Notes under the pieces: model-generated
Seen by the model: the letters and a program-made list of their open reading frames with translations, nothing else
The model's database searches: none
Told to the model about the DNA's origin: nothing
Source: an uncultured Clostridium sp.
GTDB lineage: Bacteria; Bacillota; Clostridia; Lachnospirales; Lachnospiraceae
Reading direction: 5' to 3'
Length of the DNA: 64,000 nucleotides
Assembly: GCF_900547735.1 (NCBI RefSeq)
Contig: NZ_URHZ01000001.1
Location: 62,001-126,000, forward strand
In this document: one piece after another, positions 29,718-37,099 of the stretch
Layout of the letters: each line of letters begins with the position of its first letter
Numbering within the stretch: the stretch's first letter is position 1
Program-made: the position numbers and the translations under genes

Positions 29718-30071
29718 ATGAAGCGACCTTTAGCATACATCACCGCCGCATGGACAGGCGACCAAAACGCCGACACGGAACAGGCGGCGCGGTATTGCAG
29801 GGCAGTTTATGAGGCCGGATTTTCCCCGGTCTGCCCCCTGCTCTACCTGCATTTATTTCTGAACAACGATATTCCCGAGGAACACAAAAGCGGGATTGAT
29901 ATTTCCCGCGATATGCTCCGCCGGGCTCATGTGCTGGTGGTCTGCGGCGACGGCATGACGGAAGATGTGAAAAATGATATTGCCGTGGCCGGGCGGCTCA
30001 ACATCACGGCGACCACGCTGGACGGCATTTTGACCGTAAAGGGCCAGGGTCGGGAGGCAAGGCGTGATTAG
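29718..30071 (+). CDS. DUF4406-like / nucleoside deoxyribosyltransferase-like protein
   Basis: 117 aa. The pattern AYITAAWTGDQNADTEQAARYCRAVYEAGFSPVCPLLYLH plus SGIDISRDMLRRAHVLVVCGDGMTEDVKNDIAVA resembles the DUF4406 family, related to nucleoside 2-deoxyribosyltransferases. AAGGAGGAAACC ribosome site. Common in Tn1549-type elements directly before ardA, with which it overlaps by 8 bp. Function in the element is unknown. Confidence 0.75.
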   Translation: MKRPLAYITAAWTGDQNADTEQAARYCRAVYEAGFSPVCPLLYLHLFLNNDIPEEHKSGIDISRDMLRRAHVLVVCGDGMTEDVKNDIAVAGRLNITATTLDGILTVKGQGREARRD

Positions 30072-30762
30072 CGCCTATATCAGCAATATTGGTAAGTACA
30101 ACGAGGGTGTTCTCGCGGTGGAGCCTCTGCGTCTGCCTGCCACCACCGAGGAAGTACAGGCTGTACTTTCCAAGATTGGCGTGGACGGGGTGCGGTATGA
30201 GGAAATCCATATTGTTGATTATGAAACCGACGTTGCCGGACTGCGGGCGCACCTGGGGGAAAACGAAAGCATTGACGAGCTGAATTACCTCGCCTCCCTG
30301 TTGGGAGAAATGGACAGCGGCGAGATGAAAAAATTTGAAGCCGCTGTTGCCCTCGGGGAATATGCCGGAAGTGTGAAGGATTTAATCAACCTGACCCAAA
30401 ATCTCGGCTGCTATGATTTTTACCCTGATGTAAAGACACCGGAAGAACTGGGGCGGTGCTTCATTGACGAGTTTGCTTCGCTGAACGTGCCGGAGGATAT
30501 AAAGGGCTATTTTGACTATGAGGCATACGGGCGGGATCTGTTTCTGAACAGCACGAGCGATTTTACAGACGGCGGCTATATCGAAAATAACCAGAGCTCT
30601 TTCATTGAGCACTACGACGGAGACAAGGTTCCCGAGGAATACCAGATATTTTCCTATCCCGTTGAGCCCCGCCGCTCCATTCTCGAAGCGTTAAAGAAGT
30701 ATCGGGAGGCCCCACCCCCGGAGCGTGGAGGTGGAAAAGCCGCCGCCCATGAAGAACGGTAG
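30064..30762 (+). CDS. ardA: Antirestriction protein ArdA
   Basis: 232 aa starting at GTG 30064 (GGGAGG 7 nt upstream). Typical ArdA: AYISNIGKYNEGVL, EEIHIVDYETDV, LNYLASLL and a very acidic surface that mimics B-DNA (many Asp/Glu, few Lys in the core). ArdA inhibits type I restriction enzymes and so protects incoming element DNA. A basic 20-residue tail (PPPERGGGKAAAHEER) is shared in style with the next gene product. A palindrome copy starts two bases after the stop. Confidence 0.92.
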   Translation: MISAYISNIGKYNEGVLAVEPLRLPATTEEVQAVLSKIGVDGVRYEEIHIVDYETDVAGLRAHLGENESIDELNYLASLLGEMDSGEMKKFEAAVALGEYAGSVKDLINLTQNLGCYDFYPDVKTPEELGRCFIDEFASLNVPEDIKGYFDYEAYGRDLFLNSTSDFTDGGYIENNQSSFIEHYDGDKVPEEYQIFSYPVEPRRSILEALKKYREAPPPERGGGKAAAHEER

Positions 30763-30814
30763 ACTTCGGGCCAAGTTGGCCCGAGGTATGGCCGAAGAAA
30801 AGGAGGTGTAACGA

Positions 30815-31603
30815 TTGGGCAGAAAAAAAGAGGCCCCGGCAGAAACGCCGATTGTTGAAAATGAGTATGTGAAGGAACTGCTGGCCCTTCTGAAAGAAAA
30901 TCAGTCCCCGGCTGGCAAAGAGCTGTTAGAGGCTATCGGCCATGTTTCCGAAATGGAGAAACAGCTTGCCAGCGCGGTTGACGAGTTAAAAGCCATGCGG
31001 CAGGAGCTTCAAGGCTTGCAGGAACAAAACCACCCGTTAAAGGCGGCTCTGCAAAAGAGCGTCAAAGCGTTGGAGGCCAACGTGGCCACCCTGCGGGAAC
31101 GGCTGGCGGAGTTAAAAGGCGCGGTAATCGAGGGCTGTAAAAACACGCTGGCCGCTGTGAAGGAGCGCGGGATCGGCGCGCTGGACAGCGCCGCCCGGTT
31201 CTTCCATGTCAAACCGGGGCTGGAATCTCTGCGGAATACCATCAATGACGGGATAAAGGCAGACGAAAAAGCTATTTCCAGAATTGAGGCGGTAAGCGCC
31301 GAGTATCACGAAGCCGGGCGGCACTTGAAAAACATAGGCCGCGCCCTGATGGGGAAGGAGGCCGTTCAGGAGGCGAAGGCCGTCGGCAAGCTGGCAAAGA
31401 CGGTGCAGGCCCCCTATCGGGCCGAACGGGCCTGTTATCTCGCGACCCGGAATAGCCTGGACAAAGCGGTTTCCAGCCTTGACCGTCTGGAAAAGGCCGC
31501 TGAAAAACAGCCTTCTATCTTGAAGGCCATGAAAGAACACAAGGAAACGCCCCCGCCGAAGAAGGAGAAATCCACTCCGGCGGCGGCACATGACGAGCGG
31601 TAG
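30815..31603 (+). CDS. Coiled-coil ICE protein of unknown function (DUF6674-like)
   Basis: 262 aa starting at TTG 30815 after AAAGGAGGTG. Almost entirely helical: ELLEAIGHVSEMEKQLASAVDELKAMRQELQ and repeated ALEANVATLRERLAELKG heptads (about residues 40-115), then a second helical block to 235 and a PPPKKEKSTPAAAHDER tail. No TM. Similar proteins occur at this place in related elements; I recall the DUF6674 label but cannot confirm it. Possibly structural or DNA-associated. Confidence 0.7.
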   Translation: MGRKKEAPAETPIVENEYVKELLALLKENQSPAGKELLEAIGHVSEMEKQLASAVDELKAMRQELQGLQEQNHPLKAALQKSVKALEANVATLRERLAELKGAVIEGCKNTLAAVKERGIGALDSAARFFHVKPGLESLRNTINDGIKADEKAISRIEAVSAEYHEAGRHLKNIGRALMGKEAVQEAKAVGKLAKTVQAPYRAERACYLATRNSLDKAVSSLDRLEKAAEKQPSILKAMKEHKETPPPKKEKSTPAAAHDER

Positions 31604-31687
31604 ACCTCGGGCCAAGTTGGCCCGAGGTTTTCCATATCCCCGGGGCCCGCCCCATCTTGAAGCGGCCCGGACAGAAAGGAGGAATCA

Positions 31688-32155
31688 ATGGAAGAAGATG
31701 TAACACGGCGCACTGTTGCCATATCGGTACAGGCAACCAAGCTCACGGGCCGGGTGTTGTGCAAAGCGTTCCAGAAGTTTCTGGCCCAGGCGGAGAAACA
31801 GCGCCGGGCCTCTCTCACCCCCCACGGACGGCAGAGTGTGAAACAGCTTATGGGACACGGCGGGCCGTCCAACAGTATCCAGCTGAAGGGCGACGCCCGC
31901 CTGTTTGACCGGGTAGCCCGAAAGTTCAATGTGGACTACGCTTTCCACAAGGTGGGGCCGAAGGACTATCTGCTGTTCTTCAAGGCAGGACAGGCCGACG
32001 CAATCACGGCGGCATTTTCCGAGTACACCAAACGGGTAATGGCCCGGCAGAAAGACCGGCCCTCTATCCTCGGCCAGCTCCGGCAGTTTGGGGCGCATAT
32101 CAAGACCCGGCAGAAGGAACGGGAAAAGACCAGAGAGGCGGTGCAGGAACGATGA
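31688..32155 (+). CDS. PcfB-like (DUF3801) conjugation protein
   Basis: 155 aa. Contains TGRVLCKAFQKFLAQAEKQ, TPHGRQSVKQLMGHG and FDRVARKFNVDYAFHKVG-KDYLLFFKAGQADAITAAFSEYTKR, the DUF3801/PcfB pattern. In pCF10, PcfB-type proteins work with the coupling protein to bring relaxosomes to the channel (family knowledge). The stop overlaps the VirD4 start as ATGA, which fits a paired function. AAAGGAGG site. Confidence 0.88.
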   Translation: MEEDVTRRTVAISVQATKLTGRVLCKAFQKFLAQAEKQRRASLTPHGRQSVKQLMGHGGPSNSIQLKGDARLFDRVARKFNVDYAFHKVGPKDYLLFFKAGQADAITAAFSEYTKRVMARQKDRPSILGQLRQFGAHIKTRQKEREKTREAVQER

Positions 32156-33969
32156 ACGCCAAAATTAAAAAATATGTGGTTCCCAACCTCCCGTATCTCT
32201 TTATTTTCTGGTTTTTCTGCAAAATCGGGGAGGCGTACCGCCTTGCGGCTGGGGCCGACTTTGGCATGAAGCTCATAGGCATGATGAAAACCATAGGCCC
32301 AGCCTTCGGGACGATAGCGCCGGGCCACGGCTTCGATTTGCTGGTGGGCCTAATCGGGGCCGTGGTGCTCCGGCTGGTAGTCTACAACAAAGTACGGAAC
32401 GCAAAGAAATTCAGAAAAGACGTGGAATATGGTTCGGCCCGCTGGGGGACGGCAAAGGATATAGCCCCCTTTGTTGACCCAAAGTTTGAAAACAACGTGA
32501 TACTGACCGGGACGGAATTTCTCACTATGAACACCCGGCCCAAAATCCCGGCCAACGCCCGCAACCTCAACTGCTGTATTATCGGCTCGTCGGGCTCGGG
32601 CAAGACCCGGTTCTGGCTGACCCCGCAGCTCCTTCAAGCTCATTCGTCGTATGTGTGCGTAGATCCGAAATGCGGGGTGCTCTCCCAGGTAGGCCATTTC
32701 CTGCAAAAAAAGAAGGGCTACAAAATCAAGGTGTTTAACTCGATTGACTTCCGCAAGAGTATGCACTATAACCCGATGGCCTACATCAAGACGGAATCCG
32801 ACGTGCTGAAATTTGTAAACGCCCTGATAACCAACACAAAGGGCGACGGCAAAGAGGGGGACGAGTTCTGGACAAAAGCGGAAACGCTTTTATATTGTGC
32901 CCTTGTTGCCTATATCGTCTTTGAAGGGCCGGAGGAAGAACGGAACATGAACACGTTAGTCGAAATGATTAACAGTATGGAAGTAAGGGAGGATGATGAA
33001 AGTTTCAAAAATGCCGTTGATTATATGTTCGACGGCCTCGCCAAGCGTAAGCCCCAAGCCTTCGCTGTGCGGCAGTATGCCAAGTATAAGTTAGCCAGCG
33101 GCAAGACCTCAAAAAGTATATTGATTAGTTGTGGGGCGCGGCTGGCTCCCTTTGATATTGCGGAGCTAAGGGAAATTATGAGCTATGACGAGTTAGAGCT
33201 TGACAAGCTCGGGGATGAAAAAACGGCGCTGTTCTTCTGTATTTCCGATACGGACAGCACCTACAACTTTATCGTTGCTCTTGCCTTTTCGCAGATGTTC
33301 AATTTGCTTTGTGAAAAGGCAGATAACGTCTATGGCGGGCGGCTTCCCCACCATGTACGGGTGCTGTGGGACGAGGCCGCGAATACGGGACAGGTGCCCC
33401 AGCTCGAAAAAATTTGCGCTGTTATAAGGTCGCGTGAGTGCAGTATTTGCTTATTTTACCAGGCCATGAGCCAGTGTAAGGCCCTGTATAAAGATAATTC
33501 TGAAACCATCTTAGGAAACATGGATTCGGTTATCTTCCTCGGGGGCCGGGAGCACTCCACGATTAAGGAAATCTCGGAGGTACTGGGAAAAGAGACAATC
33601 TCCATGTATACTGAGAGCCGCACGCGGGGCCAGTCGGAAAGCTACGGGCAGAACCTTCAACGGCTCGGCAAGGAACTGATGACAATGGACGAGCTGACCA
33701 CCATGCCAGGGAACAAGTGCATTTTACAGCTCCGGGGCCTGCGCCCGTTCTTCTCTCCGAAATACGACCTGAAAAAGCACCCTAACTATAAATACACGGC
33801 GGAGGCCGACAAGAAGCGCAACGCCTTCCATCTGGAAAAGTTGATAAGCACCCGGCTGAAACTCAATCCCAACGAGGAATACGAGGTTTACGAGGCCGGA
33901 GACGCGGACAGCCTGGACGACGATATTCTCAATTATGACGATCTGGACGACCCGGACGCCTTCGCCTGA
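32152..33969 (+). CDS. VirD4/TraG-type coupling protein (T4CP)
   Basis: 605 aa. Two N-terminal TM helices (about 7-30 and 60-85), Walker A GSSGSGKTRFW near residue 144, Walker B VRVLWDEAANTGQVPQL and FYQAMSQCKALYKD. It is the ATPase that docks the relaxase-DNA complex at the type IV channel in the membrane. The C-terminus is acidic (DADSLDDDILNYDDLDDPDAF), a possible relaxosome contact. A palindrome begins right after the TGA and a terminator follows. Confidence 0.94.
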   Translation: MNAKIKKYVVPNLPYLFIFWFFCKIGEAYRLAAGADFGMKLIGMMKTIGPAFGTIAPGHGFDLLVGLIGAVVLRLVVYNKVRNAKKFRKDVEYGSARWGTAKDIAPFVDPKFENNVILTGTEFLTMNTRPKIPANARNLNCCIIGSSGSGKTRFWLTPQLLQAHSSYVCVDPKCGVLSQVGHFLQKKKGYKIKVFNSIDFRKSMHYNPMAYIKTESDVLKFVNALITNTKGDGKEGDEFWTKAETLLYCALVAYIVFEGPEEERNMNTLVEMINSMEVREDDESFKNAVDYMFDGLAKRKPQAFAVRQYAKYKLASGKTSKSILISCGARLAPFDIAELREIMSYDELELDKLGDEKTALFFCISDTDSTYNFIVALAFSQMFNLLCEKADNVYGGRLPHHVRVLWDEAANTGQVPQLEKICAVIRSRECSICLFYQAMSQCKALYKDNSETILGNMDSVIFLGGREHSTIKEISEVLGKETISMYTESRTRGQSESYGQNLQRLGKELMTMDELTTMPGNKCILQLRGLRPFFSPKYDLKKHPNYKYTAEADKKRNAFHLEKLISTRLKLNPNEEYEVYEAGDADSLDDDILNYDDLDDPDAFA

Positions 33970-33997
33970 CTTCGGGCCAAGTTGGCCCGAAGCTCCC

Positions 33998-34022
33998 GCC
34001 GCCTGAAATGGGCGGCTTTTTT
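33998..34022 (+). terminator. Rho-independent terminator after the coupling-protein gene
   Basis: GCCGCC (33998-34003) and GGCGGC (34011-34016) around a 7-nt loop, followed by six T. It sits directly after a 23-bp palindrome, the only place where one is backed by a proper T-tract. Confidence 0.75.
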
Positions 34023-34080
34023 CATACCTGGGGGCCTTGCCCCCGCAACCAACAACACATTTTGAATGGAGGAAAATTAT

Positions 34081-34296
34081 ATGGAATTTTTTGCTTCTGC
34101 TATCGACACCCTGAAAATTTTGGTTATCGCTATCGGCGCGGGCCTCGGCGTGTGGGGCGTGGTCAACCTGCTGGAAGGTTATGGCTCCGACAATCCGGGG
34201 GCCAAAAGCCAGGGAATTAAGCAGCTTATGAGCGGCGGCGGGATTATCCTGATTGGAACCACGCTTATTCCCCTGCTGTCCGGCCTGTTCAGCTAA
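34081..34296 (+). CDS. Maff2 family small membrane protein
   Basis: 71 aa from ATG 34081 (GGAGGAAAATTAT upstream; ATG 34066 precedes the ribosome site and is rejected). Two hydrophobic helices (KILVIAIGAGLGVWGVVNLL and GIILIGTTLIPLLSGLF) with a short GSDNPGAKSQGIKQ loop between them. Maff2 proteins are small VirB2/VirB3-like components of Tn1549-type transfer systems, found before the VirB6-like gene as here. Confidence 0.88.
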   Translation: MEFFASAIDTLKILVIAIGAGLGVWGVVNLLEGYGSDNPGAKSQGIKQLMSGGGIILIGTTLIPLLSGLFS

Positions 34297-34312
34297 ACGA
34301 TAAGGAGACGCT

Positions 34313-35179
34313 ATGCAAATAATCTTCGACGCAATCGCGGAGTGGTTGAAGGGTCTGCTGGTTGACGGCATTATGGGAAACCTGGGCGGGCTCTTTGACA
34401 ACGTAAACGCGCAGGTCGGAGAGATTGCAGAACAAGTGGGGACAACCCCGGCGAGTTGGAACGCCGGGGTTTTCTCCATGATACGGCAGCTCTCCGAGAC
34501 TGTCATTCTCCCAATCGCCGGGCTGGTGCTCACCTTCGTCATGTGCTATGAGCTCATTCAGCTACTCATTGAGCGGAACAACCTGCATGACGTGGATACC
34601 TGGATTTTCTTCAAATGGATATTCAAAACCTTCTGCGCCATTCTCATTCTGTCCAATACCTTCAACGTGGTAATGGCCGTGTTCGATTTGTCGCAGTACG
34701 TTGTCCAGCAGTCGGCGGGACTGATACAGGGGAGCACCGAAATCACCCCGGATATGCTGGCCGATTTAGAGACGCAGTTGGAGGCGATGGAGCTCGGCCC
34801 CCTGTTGGGGCTGTGGCTTCAATCCTTCTTTGTGGGCTTTACCATGACGGCGCTCAATATCGTGATATTTGTGATTGTCTACGGGAGAATGATTGAGATT
34901 TACTTAATGACAAGCCTTGCCCCGATTCCCCTTGCAACGGTAGTCAACCGGGAAATCGGGAGCATGGGCCAGAACTATTTCCGCTCCCTGCTGGCCGTGG
35001 GCTTTCAAGGGCTCCTGATTATCGTCTGTATCGCCATTTACGCGGTACTGATACAGGGGATTGCCACGGGCGGGGATATGATCGGCGCGATATGGGGCTG
35101 TGTGGGCTATACCGTCCTGCTCTGCTTCACACTCTTTAAGACGGGCTCCCTCGCTAAATCCATTTTCGGCGCTCATTGA
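34313..35179 (+). CDS. VirB6/TrbL-like transfer channel membrane protein
   Basis: 288 aa with five to six TM helices (about 60-85, 105-125, 165-190, 205-225, 230-260, 262-280). It begins with an amphipathic stretch IFDAIAEWLKGLLVDGIMGNLG. This is the CD0419-like family of Clostridium difficile CTn elements and is the polytopic inner part of the transfer channel. Ribosome site AAGGAG, 16 bp after maff2. Confidence 0.87.
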   Translation: MQIIFDAIAEWLKGLLVDGIMGNLGGLFDNVNAQVGEIAEQVGTTPASWNAGVFSMIRQLSETVILPIAGLVLTFVMCYELIQLLIERNNLHDVDTWIFFKWIFKTFCAILILSNTFNVVMAVFDLSQYVVQQSAGLIQGSTEITPDMLADLETQLEAMELGPLLGLWLQSFFVGFTMTALNIVIFVIVYGRMIEIYLMTSLAPIPLATVVNREIGSMGQNYFRSLLAVGFQGLLIIVCIAIYAVLIQGIATGGDMIGAIWGCVGYTVLLCFTLFKTGSLAKSIFGAH

Positions 35180-35233
35180 TAAGAAGGAGCTTCGGGCCAA
35201 GTTGGCCCGAAGTCATGGAAACGAGGTGAGGCT

Positions 35234-35935
35234 ATGGCCCCGAGACGGTACGGCGTGACCTCGGACGGGAGTGTTCAGCGGCTATGGAATGGAAAGCTGG
35301 TGGAGGACTTCATCGAGGCGGACACTCTGCGCTTTATGGCCGACACGGATATACAGCTACATGGAAACGTATCTGCGGACACACTGGCCGCAATCGAGCG
35401 GTCGGGCTACCGCTATGAGGGCGGGGAGGTACTGCCCCGGCCCGGAAAGGAGGAAATGACAATGAGTGAGGAAAAGACCACGGGCGCACAGGCCCCGGAA
35501 CAGGAGGCCCCCGGCGGCTCCGGCCTGAAACTGGAAGTAGCCGCCCGTCCCATTGACCCCATCAAAAATCTGGTGGGCTTCGCAAGCGTGAAATTCAACG
35601 ACTGCTTTGTGGTGGAGGACTTCAAGATTTTACAGAGCGATAAGGGCCTCTTTGTGGGTATGCCCAGCAAGCCGGACAAGAGCAGTAAATACGGCTACCG
35701 GGACACGGCGAAGCCTATCACCGCCGAGTTTCGCAAGGAGCTCCACGGGGCGATTTTGGAGGCATATCAACAGGAGGTTGAAAAGTTGCAGGCCCGCGCC
35801 GCCGCCGTCCGGCAGACCCCGCCCCCGGAAAAGGAATCCATCAAGGGACAGTTGGAGGCCGGGGCGAAGAAGGCGGCAAAGGAGAAAGCCGCCCGCGCCC
35901 CGAAGGAGAAGCCCGCGAAGGCGGCGGAGCGGTAA
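35234..35935 (+). CDS. SpoVG-domain protein with an N-terminal extension
   Basis: 233 aa. Residues about 95-180 match SpoVG: VGFASVKFNDCFVVEDFKIL-KGLFVGMPSKPDKSSKYGYRDTAKPITAEFRKELHGAILEAYQQE. SpoVG is a small nucleic-acid-binding regulator of septation and sporulation. Residues 1-73 form a separate small domain (VTSDGSVQRLWNGKLVEDFIEADTLRFM). An internal GGAAAGGAGG at 35443-35453 with ATG 35456/35462 could start a second, SpoVG-only product of about 157 aa. The tail is Lys/Ala-rich and probably binds nucleic acid. Confidence 0.82.
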   Translation: MAPRRYGVTSDGSVQRLWNGKLVEDFIEADTLRFMADTDIQLHGNVSADTLAAIERSGYRYEGGEVLPRPGKEEMTMSEEKTTGAQAPEQEAPGGSGLKLEVAARPIDPIKNLVGFASVKFNDCFVVEDFKILQSDKGLFVGMPSKPDKSSKYGYRDTAKPITAEFRKELHGAILEAYQQEVEKLQARAAAVRQTPPPEKESIKGQLEAGAKKAAKEKAARAPKEKPAKAAER

Positions 35936-35987
35936 GCACTTCGGGCCAAGTTGGCCCGAAGCGGCCCCGGCAGAAAGGAGGATTTGA

Positions 35988-36617
35988 TTGGCAAGAAAGA
36001 AATCAGGATATGATGCGGCCTGCTACTATGCCGGGAAACTGGTGGGCCGCTGTACGGCGGCGGACGGTGAAGCCTATTCCGCCCTGATGGAACAATGCGG
36101 CGGGGACGCGGCCCGTGTCCTGCGTGAATACGCCTACTTCTCGCCGGAACTCAAAGAGATTTTAGAGAAGGTGGCAGCGATACAGGCCAATAAAAGCCGC
36201 GCCGCCAGTCCGCCCGGTTTATTTGCGGAACCGAAAACCTCGCCGTGGGGAAAAATACAGACCTGCGATGTGCTCTGTCCCGGCGTATTCATGGTAAGCA
36301 CCGCCAGCCACGGCGGGACAATGGTTGCAAAGGAAGTGTCCGCATTTTTGTCTCTTGCCGCCCAAAAGTGCGGTTTCAAACAGAGCGGGTATCTCTGCTA
36401 TGAGGAAGATTCCCAGGAAAGCGTTGTTTTGCGGGAGCTCTTAGACAAGGGGCTCTGGAAGATTCCCGAGCGGATCAAAGACAAGGCGGCATTTGAAGAA
36501 AATATCAACCAATCCCTCCGCAGGTACAATCCGGCGTATTGGAGGGCGCGGGAACGGGGACGTGAAGCCGCCCGGCCTGTTGTCCGGCAGGACGCGGCCC
36601 GCGGCGAGGTAAGATAA
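35988..36617 (+). CDS. DUF7007-like ICE protein
   Basis: 209 aa from TTG 35988 after AAAGGAGG. The conserved middle is TSPWGKIQTCDVLCPGVFMVSTASHGGTMVAKEVSAFLSLAAQKCGFKQSGYLCYEEDSQESVVLRELLDKGLWKIPERI, the pattern of the DUF7007 family found on conjugative elements. No TM. The WGxxQ and SHGG blocks are highly conserved in the family; the activity is unknown. Confidence 0.75.
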   Translation: MARKKSGYDAACYYAGKLVGRCTAADGEAYSALMEQCGGDAARVLREYAYFSPELKEILEKVAAIQANKSRAASPPGLFAEPKTSPWGKIQTCDVLCPGVFMVSTASHGGTMVAKEVSAFLSLAAQKCGFKQSGYLCYEEDSQESVVLRELLDKGLWKIPERIKDKAAFEENINQSLRRYNPAYWRARERGREAARPVVRQDAARGEVR

Positions 36618-36664
36618 CACTTCGGGCCAAGTTGGCCCGAAGCTCTGAAAGGAGGTTTTGAGCT

Positions 36665-37099
36665 TTGCCCTATGTGCAGGTTCCAAAAGATTTATCAAAA
36701 GTTAAAACCAAGCTGGCCTTCAATCTCACGAAGCGCCAGCTTATTTGTTTCTCGGGTGCGGCGGCGGTGGGAATCCCCGCCTACCTGCTGACCCATTCCG
36801 TTATTGGCAACACCCCCGCCATGCTTCTGATGGTGGGCCTCATGCTTCCGTTTTTCTTCTTTGCCATGTTCGAGCGTGACGGCCTCCCCTTCGAGAAGAT
36901 ACTGCGGAACTTTATCCGGGCCCGGTTCCTCTGGCCCCAGGTACGGCCCTACAAGACCGAAAATTTCTATGCCGCATGGAGCGGCCCCGGCACTTCGGGC
37001 CAAGTTGGCCCGAAGCAGGAGAACACACCGAAAGGAGGTACTAGGATTGCAAAAAGAAAAAACGACAAAGCAGACCGTGCCAAAGCGGGCCAGCGATAA
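36665..37099 (+). CDS. prgI: PrgI family (VirB3-like) protein with palindrome-encoded tail
   Basis: 144 aa from TTG 36665 (AAAGGAGG upstream). PrgI core: PYVQVPKDLSKVKTKLAFNLTKRQLICFSGAA, two TM helices (about 27-70) and FEKILRNFIRARFLWPQVRPYKTENFY. This is the small membrane partner of the VirB4 ATPase. After residue 105 an extra 35-residue basic tail contains TSGQVGPK, produced by a palindrome copy at 36993-37015, and overlaps the VirB4 start by 53 bp in another frame. Confidence 0.85.
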   Translation: MPYVQVPKDLSKVKTKLAFNLTKRQLICFSGAAAVGIPAYLLTHSVIGNTPAMLLMVGLMLPFFFFAMFERDGLPFEKILRNFIRARFLWPQVRPYKTENFYAAWSGPGTSGQVGPKQENTPKGGTRIAKRKNDKADRAKAGQR

